From positions 1-64,000 of the forward strand of contig NC_014328.1 of the NCBI RefSeq assembly GCF_000143685.1: a DNA stretch of 64,000 nucleotides, given 5' to 3'. How positions within the stretch are numbered: position 1 is the stretch's first letter; every line of letters starts with the position of its first letter. Positions 34,264 through 42,604 of this stretch are shown piece by piece. The notes below the pieces were generated by a model, which made no database searches, was not told where the DNA came from, and worked only from the letters and a program-made list of their open reading frames with translations. The DNA comes from Clostridium ljungdahlii DSM 13528. GTDB lineage: Bacteria; Bacillota; Clostridia; Clostridiales; Clostridiaceae. Made by a program: the position numbers and the translations under genes.

Positions 34264-34629
34264 TTGAAAAATCAGCTCTATAAGGAAAAGGCATATGAAT
34301 TTAACATTGTAAGAGAATGTGAAATTTTATCCATAAGTTGTAAAAAAATTATGAAGGCAATAGATAATACCGATTTAGAGTTAATGTCAACATCTTTTAA
34401 TTTTATAGTAAGTAGTTGTAACCAAATTAGAAGGACTAAGGCACCGCTAAAATATGTACAGATATATAAGGATATAAGAAGAGTGTGCAACTTGTTGATG
34501 AAAATATACCACAATATATTTCATAGGTTTATAGATGAAATATGGGTAAATAAATATAATGAGAAAATTTCTGAAGTTGCTGAATTGTTAAAAATACCAT
34601 TAAGTAAAATAGAAAATGTTAATATCTAA
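34264..34629 (+). CDS. Hypothetical protein (121 aa)
   Basis: Unrecognised 121-aa helical protein containing several cysteines (REC, SCKK, SSCNQ). I chose TTG 34264 because GGAGGT lies at 34252-34257; the in-frame ATG at 34249 is part of that ribosome-site region. The next small gene follows 84 bp later on the same strand. Confidence 0.55.
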   Translation: MKNQLYKEKAYEFNIVRECEILSISCKKIMKAIDNTDLELMSTSFNFIVSSCNQIRRTKAPLKYVQIYKDIRRVCNLLMKIYHNIFHRFIDEIWVNKYNEKISEVAELLKIPLSKIENVNI

Positions 34630-34713
34630 AAAGAAGAATAGACGGGTAAGGATTTAAAAGTATGTTTATATAAATTAAGCATTTCAATATATTGTTAGGA
34701 GGATAAAAGTATT

Positions 34714-34842
34714 ATGGAATATGATGCAAAAAAGGAAGCTAAAAAATGTGAAGATATGTTAATAGAAGCAATAAATAAACGTGGTGATAGTTTAAAAAAT
34801 ATTAGTGAAGAATTAAAAGTTATAGCCGAGAAGAGAGCGTGA
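34714..34842 (+). CDS. Small hypothetical protein (42 aa)
   Basis: ATG 34714 follows AGGAGGATAAAAG. The 42-aa product is a charged helix ending VIAEKRA with Asp/Lys-rich start. The ribosome site is strong and a terminator hairpin follows. Function unknown. Confidence 0.6.
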   Translation: MEYDAKKEAKKCEDMLIEAINKRGDSLKNISEELKVIAEKRA

Positions 34843-34872
34843 ATTTTTCTATAATATAAAATATTTCTAATA

Positions 34873-34917
34873 AAAATAGCTTTCTATGATATCTCATTTA
34901 TCGTAGAAAGTTATTTT
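34873..34917. terminator. Bidirectional terminator
   Basis: A hairpin with arms ATAGCTTTCTATGAT and ATCGTAGAAAGTTAT (one wobble) around a 9-nt loop separates the rightward 34714 gene from the leftward membrane protein ending at 34920. Confidence 0.75.
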
Positions 34918-34919
34918 GT

Positions 34920-35465
34920 TTATTTAAGTGTAGCATGAGATATTTTTAAATATCGTCCATTTTGTACAGATATATATTTATCACCACTAAAGTTATCATT
35001 TGATACTATTCCATTTACAGTGTGCCTACTATTGGTGGCTACTTCTACATACCCATCACCAGGTGAATTTACTTTATATTCTCCTGGTTGTATATCAGTT
35101 CCTACTTTATACATTCCTTCTTTTATAAAATCATCCTTTTTGGACTGTTCTGATTTAGCAAGTGTTGCAGTGGCACCCTTACTAGAATTTATATCGCTTG
35201 TAGATGTTTGCACTGTATTTGATTTATTTGAGCTTACATTTTGATTTGAATTTTTGTATGAATTATTTAATGTATAAATTCCAAGGGCAAACAATATAAC
35301 TCCAATTATAGCTAATCCTGCCGATGCTTGTTTACGAGTTTGTTTAACATTACGACTAGTATCATCCTTACTAAGATTACCATAAGAAATGTTCTTTTTA
35401 AGTCCTTGTTTCCAATGAGCTATTATATACGGTATTAGAACAAATACGCATATTGAAGTAATCAT
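34920..35465 (-). CDS. Membrane-anchored protein, N-truncated paralogue of its neighbour
   Basis: The 181-aa protein starts within a hydrophobic segment (SICVFVLIPYIIAHWKQ) that matches the neighbour's FVLLPYVIVHWKQ, but lacks the two preceding membrane segments. A second transmembrane segment (AIIGVILFALGIYTL) is followed by a Ser/Asn-rich linker and an extracellular-looking domain GMYKVGTDIQPGEYKV...YISVQNGRYLKIS, found in many Firmicute surface proteins. Its start lies 22 bp after the neighbour's stop and has only a weak AGGA, so expression may rely on coupling. Confidence 0.65.
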   Translation of the reverse strand: MITSICVFVLIPYIIAHWKQGLKKNISYGNLSKDDTSRNVKQTRKQASAGLAIIGVILFALGIYTLNNSYKNSNQNVSSNKSNTVQTSTSDINSSKGATATLAKSEQSKKDDFIKEGMYKVGTDIQPGEYKVNSPGDGYVEVATNSRHTVNGIVSNDNFSGDKYISVQNGRYLKISHATLK

Positions 35466-35487
35466 TCCTAAAATATTTACTTTTAAA

Positions 35488-36351
35488 TTATTTATCTAAG
35501 TTTATAATTTCATGGTACCAAGGAGTTTCTCCAATAGCATCCATTTTATTTTCGTCAATATTGTCCCAGTTTACTTTATCTAATTCGGATTTATCAAAAT
35601 CCTGCATATATACTTTATCATTAGAAGTGTTACCGTATTTATCAGTTAAATCAGCGGTTATCATTACACCAATTTTATTACATTTCTTATATTCTGGTCT
35701 TTGCCTTGCTTCATTTAGCATTAAATAAGTTTCATATGAAATTCTGCTTCTGGTATCTGCTTGACATTTATTTTTAATTAATATATATCCTGTAGAATCT
35801 GTAGAGTCTTCTATTTGTATAGCATTGTCTTTTAATTTATCTCTTAGATCAGCTTGAAGATTAGCATTATCAACTTTCTTTACCTCTTGTTTAGTAGTAT
35901 TTTGTGCTGGTTGGGAAGCTGATTCCACGTTTTTATGTGGACTATTTACTGTAAGAAATCCTACAGTAACTAATATTACTCCAACTATATAAATCCCTAT
36001 TGATTTTTGACTAGATGTTTTTTTATATTCATTATTATAGTTATATTTTAACTGTTCCCCACTTGTATTGCTATCAGAAAAATTTCTTTTATGAAGTTGT
36101 TTCCAATGAACTATTACATATGGTAGCAAAACAAATACTAAAACATACCCAATAAATATAGCAAAACCATTATTATAATCTTTCAATACATTATATTCAA
36201 CTGAAAAAAGAAACAAATAAAGCAAAGATACTATTACTCTTACAGCCTTTTTATATCTACTATTTACCCACATCAGTACAACACCAACTGGTATAAATAT
36301 TGCGAACATTAACCACATAAGCCAATCTTTTTGATAAAACTTATTATTCAT
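35488..36351 (-). CDS. Membrane protein with extracellular C-terminal domain
   Basis: The 287-aa protein has about four hydrophobic segments: residues 10-30 (WLMWLMFAIFIPVGVVLMWV), 37-54, 60-82 and 118-135. A C-terminal soluble domain of about 140 residues is rich in Asp/Lys (YETYLMLNEARQRPEYKKC). I do not recognise it. It shares the HWKQ membrane segment with the gene after it, indicating tandem duplication. It opens leftward and starts 112 bp from the tape-measure gene, so the gap holds divergent promoters. Confidence 0.65.
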   Translation of the reverse strand: MNNKFYQKDWLMWLMFAIFIPVGVVLMWVNSRYKKAVRVIVSLLYLFLFSVEYNVLKDYNNGFAIFIGYVLVFVLLPYVIVHWKQLHKRNFSDSNTSGEQLKYNYNNEYKKTSSQKSIGIYIVGVILVTVGFLTVNSPHKNVESASQPAQNTTKQEVKKVDNANLQADLRDKLKDNAIQIEDSTDSTGYILIKNKCQADTRSRISYETYLMLNEARQRPEYKKCNKIGVMITADLTDKYGNTSNDKVYMQDFDKSELDKVNWDNIDENKMDAIGETPWYHEIINLDK

Positions 36352-36462
36352 AATATTATCCCCTTACTTTTTATTTTATTATAGCATGATTTACCTTAAA
36401 TACCACACTTTGGCGGGGAAATCTTAACTGTAATAAAATGTAAATAGAGGAGGTGTAAAAAA

Positions 36463-39400
36463 TTGTCATTACAAGATTTAACATATGAAATTGGATACAA
36501 TGTTGACACAAGTGGTCTTTCAAAATCACTAGACATATTAAATAGTTTTGAAACAAATTTAGTAGGTAAAGCTAAAGAAGTTGAATCAATGTTTAGCAAT
36601 ATCGGGAAAGCAAGCTCCTCTATAACTGAATTGTCTAAAGTCACAAGTGGCTTAAATGTAGATGGTTTAAGCAGTAGTTTAAAAAATTCTGTAGGCAGCT
36701 CAAACGAATTAAATTTATCTACAGAAAGACAACAAAGGCTGGAAAAACTAGTTGATGATTATGTAGATGAGTATAATACAAAACTTGAAAAAAGTTCCGA
36801 TTTAACAGAACAATGGAACAACAGAACAGTAGAATTAAATAAACCTTTAAGTCAATATGCTGAAGAACAACAAAAAATAGATGATGAAATAAACCAGTCA
36901 ATAAATAAAACAGATGATTTAGCTAGTTCCGTAAATAAAGTATCAGAAAATACAAGCAAAGCTAAAGATAAAACAGATGAACTAAAAAATTCTCTTGGTG
37001 CTGTAAATAAAGTTTCTGGTGGAATTGGAAATATGCTAGGGGCTTTTGGATTTATAGGCATAGGATATGGTGTAGCTTCTGGAATAAAAGGTGCTATTGG
37101 TGCTTTTACGGAATTCCAGCAAGAGATGGCAAACGTCCATGCAACTTTGGGAGATGTAACAAATAATGACTTAACTGCTTTATCTAACAAGGCTATCGAA
37201 ATAAGCAATAATTACGGGATAAGTTCAGCTCAAATTTCTCAAGGTGAGGATGAATTAGCATCACATGGACTTAATGCTAAACAAATAATGGACACAATTC
37301 AACCATCTACACTTTTAGCTGTAGCTGGAAATATAAAAATGAAGGACTCAACATTAGATGTTTCGTCGGCTTTAAGGAACTTTAATTTAGATATGAGTCA
37401 AGCTGGACACGTGGCCGATACTTATGCTGCTGCCGCGGCTTCTACTGCCGCAGCTATGCCAGATATGGCACAAGCATTAAAAAACGTGGCACCTATAGCC
37501 GGAGAAGTTGGGTATAGCATTGAAGAAACAGCAGCAGACATAGGAGCATTAGCAGACAAAGGCATTAAAGGCGGGATTGCCGGCACAGATTTAAAAATTA
37601 TGATTGAAAGATTAATTTCCCCAGTAGGAAAAGGAGCGGAATTAATTAAAGAATTAGGGTTTAATGCTATTGACCCTACTACCGGCAAGTTAAAAAGTAT
37701 GTCAACTGTAATCAGAGATTTAAATAAAGCGTTTGAAAGCCATGGACTTACTACTGCACCAGAAAAGAATTCAGCTTTATCTATAATTTTTGGAAAAGAA
37801 GCTTTGCCAGGTACAGCGGCTATTTTCGGAACAGCACCAGACCAGTTAGACAAATTAACTAAAAGCCTTGAAAATTCAAAAGGTGCTGCACAAAAAATGG
37901 CTGATACTATGAATGATACTCTGCAAGGCTCTTTAAATAAATTAAAATCAAAAATAGATAATGTATTTATAACAGACATAAGTAAAACTACTTTAGGAAA
38001 ATCCATGAAAAATTTTATTGACAGTGTTAATACAAATATGCCTACTATTGAAAATAATTTAGCGTGGGTCTTAAATGGTGCTTTAAAAATCGGAAGTGGG
38101 ATAAAGCAAAATTGGGGGCCAATATCAGATACCGTTTTAGAAGTTGGACTTTCGTTTCTTACATTAAAAGGCATATTGACAGTTGCAAAATTCGCAGAAA
38201 GCATAAGCGTGCTTGGTAAACTCTCAGCTCCAATTTTATTAATTTCCATGTCAGTAGGAGCAGCTGCAACTGGTTTTAAAGATATAAAAGAAGGTAATAA
38301 AGGATTAGGAGCTTTAATGCTTGGCACTGCGGCCGGATTAGATGCAATGGCTGCGGCATTATTACTTACTGATATGTCTTTGGGTCCTGTAATATTAGTT
38401 GGCGTTGCTGTAGCAGCATTAGCAACTGGCATTATTTATTTTAAATCAAATTGGGCACAAACATGGATTAACATAAAAGAAACTACAATGGAATATGTAA
38501 ACCCTATTATAGATAAGATTAATGGCCTAATAACACTTTTAGATAAAATACCAGGAGTAAATATAGGAAAAATTTCCGATATAAAAATGAGCTCTGATGA
38601 CATTAAAATGGCACAAAGTTTAGGAATGTCACCAGATCAAATACAAAAATTAACAGGCAGTGAAAACAAAATACAGTCATTTAAACCAACATCTGGTACT
38701 CAGGCACTTACCAATATGGTTAGTAATAATAATAATGTATATAGTTGGTTTCCTAAAACTAAATATGCAAGTGGCACAGATTACGCAACTGGAGGAACAG
38801 CACTTGTAGGTGAAAAAGGCCCGGAAATAGTAAATTTGCCTACAGGTTCACAAGTTATTCCAGCACAACAAACAGCTTCAATGCTAAGTAATACAAATTC
38901 AAAAATGGGAACTGGTGCGGCAGCTAGTCAAAATGGATTTAACAGTTCTACAAAGAAATTACTTGCAGAAAATAAAGCTATAATTATGGATTATGTAAGT
39001 CACCAAACTGTATATGGTCAGAATTCAGTTAAAAATTTTTCAACAGCAGTATTAGATAGAGAACCATTAGCAACTACGGCAACTAATAAAGTATCTACAG
39101 ACAATAAAAATATAATGAGTAATTTAGCTAATTCAGCTTTAACTTACGGAACTCAAATAGATACAGAGTTAGGCCAAGGCATAAAAGACAGCGAAGGAAG
39201 CCTACTTAGTATCGTAGATGATTTAGCAACTAAAGTAGTACAGCAATTTAAAGTAACTTTTGGTATAGCTTCTCCTTCTAAGGTTATGTACAGAATAGGT
39301 GATTTTCTAGGTCAAGGACTTATAAATGGTATGCAAGCTAATGATATAAACAGTTTTATAACTAAATGGATAGGAGATACAAGTTCATTAACTCAAAATG

Positions 39401-40182
39401 GATTAGGAAGTGTTATAGGTCAATTATTACAGCCTATGTTTGTATCAGGTGACAATAAAGGCATCATTAGCATGGTTTACAACTTAGTACATAATGGTTT
39501 AGGAAGTTTATTCAGTAGTGGTGGAGCTGTAAGTGGAAATGTTGCTGAATGGTTAACAGCAGCTATAGCTTTAACAGGAGCACCAATGAGTTGGTTGCCA
39601 GCATTGGAAATGATAGCAATGGGTGAATCCGGTGGCGATCCTATGAGCATAAATACATACGACATAAACGCACAAGAAGGGCATCCATCCGAAGGACTTA
39701 TGCAACTAATACAAGAAAACATGGATGATTATCATCTGCCAGGAATGACAGATATATTCAATCCTATAGAAAATGGGGCAGCTTCAATTCGATTAATCGA
39801 GCATGATTATGGTTCCCCATGGAATACTCCAGGCGTAAGAAGTGAAATGGCAGGTGGCCCATATATGGGATATGCAGGAGGTACAAGTAATGCTACCCCT
39901 GGTATACATTTAGTAGGTGAAAAAGGACCGGAACTTGTTTCTTTTAATGGCGGTGAAAAAGTAACTCCTAATAATCAATTAGCATCTATAAGCCAAAAAC
40001 CTTATTTTGCCGGTGGCTCAGACGTAAAAGCAGAGATAAGCCCTAATATTTCTTTTAATATATATGAATCTAAAGACCCACGAGCTACAGCACAGGAAGT
40101 ATATAAAGTTCTTAAACAGCATTTTGGAGACTTATTCGATGAAAAAATGGGAACTCTTAAAATTCAAATGGGATTTAGGTAA
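36463..40182 (+). CDS. Phage tail tape-measure protein with C-terminal lysozyme-like domain
   Basis: The 1239-aa protein has an N-terminal coiled coil (about 1-190), a TP901-type tape-measure core (FTEFQQEMANVHATLGDV through GIKGGIAGTDLKIMIERL, about 215-395), hydrophobic helices around 555-665, repeated GGTALVGEKGPEIVNLP and GIHLVGEKGPELVSFNGG modules, and near 1050-1120 a soluble lytic transglycosylase-like segment with the ALEMIAMGESGGDP catalytic glutamate motif. It sets tail length and aids DNA entry in siphophages. It starts at TTG 36463 after GAGGAGGTG. No tail tube, tail fibre or capsid genes surround it. Confidence 0.88.
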   Translation: MSLQDLTYEIGYNVDTSGLSKSLDILNSFETNLVGKAKEVESMFSNIGKASSSITELSKVTSGLNVDGLSSSLKNSVGSSNELNLSTERQQRLEKLVDDYVDEYNTKLEKSSDLTEQWNNRTVELNKPLSQYAEEQQKIDDEINQSINKTDDLASSVNKVSENTSKAKDKTDELKNSLGAVNKVSGGIGNMLGAFGFIGIGYGVASGIKGAIGAFTEFQQEMANVHATLGDVTNNDLTALSNKAIEISNNYGISSAQISQGEDELASHGLNAKQIMDTIQPSTLLAVAGNIKMKDSTLDVSSALRNFNLDMSQAGHVADTYAAAAASTAAAMPDMAQALKNVAPIAGEVGYSIEETAADIGALADKGIKGGIAGTDLKIMIERLISPVGKGAELIKELGFNAIDPTTGKLKSMSTVIRDLNKAFESHGLTTAPEKNSALSIIFGKEALPGTAAIFGTAPDQLDKLTKSLENSKGAAQKMADTMNDTLQGSLNKLKSKIDNVFITDISKTTLGKSMKNFIDSVNTNMPTIENNLAWVLNGALKIGSGIKQNWGPISDTVLEVGLSFLTLKGILTVAKFAESISVLGKLSAPILLISMSVGAAATGFKDIKEGNKGLGALMLGTAAGLDAMAAALLLTDMSLGPVILVGVAVAALATGIIYFKSNWAQTWINIKETTMEYVNPIIDKINGLITLLDKIPGVNIGKISDIKMSSDDIKMAQSLGMSPDQIQKLTGSENKIQSFKPTSGTQALTNMVSNNNNVYSWFPKTKYASGTDYATGGTALVGEKGPEIVNLPTGSQVIPAQQTASMLSNTNSKMGTGAAASQNGFNSSTKKLLAENKAIIMDYVSHQTVYGQNSVKNFSTAVLDREPLATTATNKVSTDNKNIMSNLANSALTYGTQIDTELGQGIKDSEGSLLSIVDDLATKVVQQFKVTFGIASPSKVMYRIGDFLGQGLINGMQANDINSFITKWIGDTSSLTQNGLGSVIGQLLQPMFVSGDNKGIISMVYNLVHNGLGSLFSSGGAVSGNVAEWLTAAIALTGAPMSWLPALEMIAMGESGGDPMSINTYDINAQEGHPSEGLMQLIQENMDDYHLPGMTDIFNPIENGAASIRLIEHDYGSPWNTPGVRSEMAGGPYMGYAGGTSNATPGIHLVGEKGPELVSFNGGEKVTPNNQLASISQKPYFAGGSDVKAEISPNISFNIYESKDPRATAQEVYKVLKQHFGDLFDEKMGTLKIQMGFR

Positions 40183-40524
40183 GAGGATTAATTATTACAA
40201 TAAATAGAAATATATTTTAAAATAAATGTATACCAAAACCATTTTTTCTACTCACCATTTTATGCGGGTTTAGAGGCACAAAAAAGTATACCCAAACGTC
40301 TTAATTTTTTAAAAGGCATTTTGGTATATACCAAAACGTTACTAAAATGTTGATATGACTGGATTTGGAATTTTCAAAAAAGGGTGCTGTTTAGGGATGT
40401 ATACAAAATTTCCTTAAACAGCTTTTATATGCAAAATTTTATAATATTCTTATTTTTAAAATTGGATTATATTGGTTGAATGTGTTTCACATATTGTCTA
40501 ATATATAAGCGTTACTTTTTATAG
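40183..40524. other. Non-coding stretch with GTATACCAAAAC repeats and a palindrome
   Basis: GTATACCAAAAC-like units lie at 40228-40239, 40286-40297 (one change) and 40325-40336. The last is half of a perfect 18-bp palindrome TTTTGGTATATACCAAAA at 40319-40336. A hairpin at 40385-40427 follows. No gene is visible. The motif could be an operator family. Confidence 0.55.
40385..40427 (+). terminator. Probable terminator downstream of the tape-measure gene
   Basis: Arms GCTGTTTA and TAAACAGC extend with a bulge into AGGGA/TTTCC and end in CTTTTA. It lies about 200 bp after the tape-measure stop codon. Confidence 0.55.
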
Positions 40525-40821
40525 TTAGCTTGACATATAAATTGTATTTCTATCATCTGCATTTTCTATTTCATCTAAAATATAATTTATCTCTGCTTTT
40601 ACTTTTGGGGTCGAATTTTAGTCCCCAGAAGCATTGGATATCAATTCTAACTTTTTCTTAACATCATCCCATCTAACCTTAGGCAATCCAGTATTTCCTT
40701 TTCTAATTAATCCACATATTTTTGCAGTACATATTAAATTAATAAGTGTAGCTCCTTTATTTGTTGTTACTTTTATTTCTTGACCTTCAAATATTTTTGC
40801 CGGTATGCTTTTGCCGATTGG
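40525..40821 (-). pseudogene. Gene remnant with in-frame TAA and lost 5' end
   Basis: On the minus strand one frame runs from 40821 to the stop at 40525-40527, interrupted by a single TAA at 40618-40620. It reads as protein on both sides (GNTGLPKVRWDDVKKKLEL before, VKAEINYILDEIENADDR after). A stop at 40822-40824 closes it upstream, and no ATG, GTG or TTG begins it. I do not recognise the family. Confidence 0.65.
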
Positions 40822-40824
40822 TTA

Positions 40825-41229
40825 TAAAAAACAGATGGAGGAGACAAAGGGACTATAAAATAAATTACTGTAGCCACAATTGGCAACGAAGTTATTAGAT
40901 GAGGAAAATTTGATAATTATTTAAAGTAATTAAGAGTGTCGTAAGAAGTTGCGACAGAAAATTTGTGCCAGAAATTTATTACAAAAAATTATAATAACGA
41001 AAATTTGTCGGAGGAGATAATTTAATTTCAAAATCCAGAATTAATTTAAATACTAGCAGAAAGCGGCAATACTGAATCTAAATGATTTTATCATGCCCAG
41101 AAGTGGGCGCAGGCGATTTTATATGGTTTTAGTTTTACTTTGTGGATGAGGTACCTCGCATTTCACGACCCACCTGAAATGTTGTTTAATTGAATTGTTG
41201 TATAATTGAAATGAATGGGGGAGATGTAT
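40825..41229. other. Gene-free stretch with decayed tail-gene-like sequence
   Basis: No intact gene. GGAGGAG at about 41011 precedes a short frame readable as ISKSRINLNTSRKRQY, which looks like a phage-gene remnant. TATAAT at 41201-41206 is probably the -10 of the next gene. The rest shows nothing I can support. Confidence 0.45.
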
Positions 41230-42066
41230 ATGAGAAAGACAATAGCAATAGTTGTTATAGTTTTATGTATAATAGCTATAGGAATTGGGGGGTATAAATA
41301 TAAGGAAAATAAGAATTATCAAAAGGCTTTAATAGAACAAACAAGATTTACAAAGTACTTTAAAACTGTGGGTTCTATTGATGGGACAAAGGTTTCAAAT
41401 AAAGATTTTATAGATAAATCTATAAGTAGCAGTTCAATTACTAAAAATGATTTGAAACAATCTCATGTAGAGGGTAATAAGTATGTTGTAGCATACAAAT
41501 TCAAACATAAAGATACTAAGGGCATACATGATGTGGAAGTAGATGCTTATTATTATAAAAAACAAAATGGAGACATATTTTATAAGCATAATAATATGGT
41601 ATTTAAACAAGATGGAAAGGTTATAGATGCCGATTGGGTTATTTCTATAGCGTTGTACGATTATTATAAGGCTAATTTATCTAGCAGTACGGGTAAGGCT
41701 AAAAGCATGATTCAAAATGTAATTAGTCTTAAGAACAAGTATAAAGATTTAGATTTAACTGATTTAAGTAAAGCTGATGCTGATAATGTTATAAACAAGG
41801 ATGAATTAGCTATAGCTAAGGAAAAAGCTACAGAGGAAGAACAGCAGAGGGAAAGAGCTGAAGAGGAAAAACAACGTGAAAGGAAACAAATTAAAGATAG
41901 AATATCAAATTCACAAAATAGCAATGTACAAGTAAATCAAAATAGTAATATAAATACACATCCTACCCAAGCAGAAATTGATGAGTTTAGGAGAATGTGG
42001 TATGAAAATCAACTTAAAGATTTAAAAGAGCATGAGGCAAGAAATGCGGCAAATCAGAATAAATAA
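41230..42066 (+). CDS. Membrane-anchored hypothetical protein with coiled coil
   Basis: From ATG 41230 (GGGGGAG upstream) the product has 278 aa: a single N-terminal membrane anchor TIAIVVIVLCIIAIGIGGY, a mixed extracellular domain, then an Ala/Glu/Arg-rich coiled coil (AIAKEKATEEEQQRERAEEE) and a Gln/Asn-rich tail. The domain from residue 40 to 150 resembles secreted proteins of Gram-positive elements but I cannot name it. A strong hairpin terminator follows. Confidence 0.6.
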   Translation: MRKTIAIVVIVLCIIAIGIGGYKYKENKNYQKALIEQTRFTKYFKTVGSIDGTKVSNKDFIDKSISSSSITKNDLKQSHVEGNKYVVAYKFKHKDTKGIHDVEVDAYYYKKQNGDIFYKHNNMVFKQDGKVIDADWVISIALYDYYKANLSSSTGKAKSMIQNVISLKNKYKDLDLTDLSKADADNVINKDELAIAKEKATEEEQQRERAEEEKQRERKQIKDRISNSQNSNVQVNQNSNINTHPTQAEIDEFRRMWYENQLKDLKEHEARNAANQNK

Positions 42067-42428
42067 TGTTTTGAAATACTTTACTGTGGAAATATATGTA
42101 TGAAATATCTATGAGAATATAAAAGGCTAACTAACAAGTAAATAAACTTCGTAGTTAAATTTAAGTAAAATAGGGAAAATCAAATTTAATCCTCCCTATT
42201 TTACTTAGAATTCTATGATATGATAGGTATTTTAATTTAGATAATTTCATTTACTGGAGAAGGGTATATGTTTTTTATCATTAATGGTGACAGTTTATTT
42301 TAAAATTGGAGCGGGATATAAATAAATGGAATTTTATAGCATAGGAGAGGAATTCCGCTTTTAGCCATGACATTTTTTAAATATTTACTGATTTTTCATA
42401 GTTTACGTTACTATTATTTTTACTGTTT
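42067..42428. other. Intergenic stretch between converging genes
   Basis: A perfect 14-bp hairpin (arms 42162-42175 and 42194-42207) acts as terminator for the rightward gene. The remainder shows no gene on either strand. Confidence 0.6.
42162..42207. terminator. Perfect 14-bp hairpin terminator
   Basis: Arms TAAGTAAAATAGGG and CCCTATTTTACTTA are separated by 18 bases. It probably works in both directions between the converging 41230 gene and the leftward small membrane gene. Confidence 0.75.
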
Positions 42429-42590
42429 TTAAAGTTTTACGAATTTATCTAAAATTGCATGTATCATAATTAAAATGCTTCCGATAATAAATCCCCATTT
42501 TATAGATGATTGTATTCCTATATTATTTTTATTAAACAGCTTATTACCCGTAAAGCCAACCATAAAAGACATAATAACATACATTACCAT
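42429..42590 (-). CDS. Small two-segment membrane protein (53 aa)
   Basis: The 53-aa product has two hydrophobic stretches (MVMYVIMSFMVGFTG and WGFIIGSILIMIHAIL) joined by a polar loop. Its ribosome site AAGGAG overlaps the stop codon of the upstream ATPase gene, so translation should be coupled. It is the last gene of the leftward pilin/ATPase cluster. Function unknown; likely part of the same membrane complex. Confidence 0.7.
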   Translation of the reverse strand: MVMYVIMSFMVGFTGNKLFNKNNIGIQSSIKWGFIIGSILIMIHAILDKFVKL

Positions 42591-42604
42591 AACTAGATCA
42601 CTCC

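Noticed and set aside
37422..38432. 336-codon frame on the minus strand inside the tape-measure gene
   Set aside because: It is a shadow of the repetitive Ala/Gly-rich tape-measure frame, with no ribosome site.
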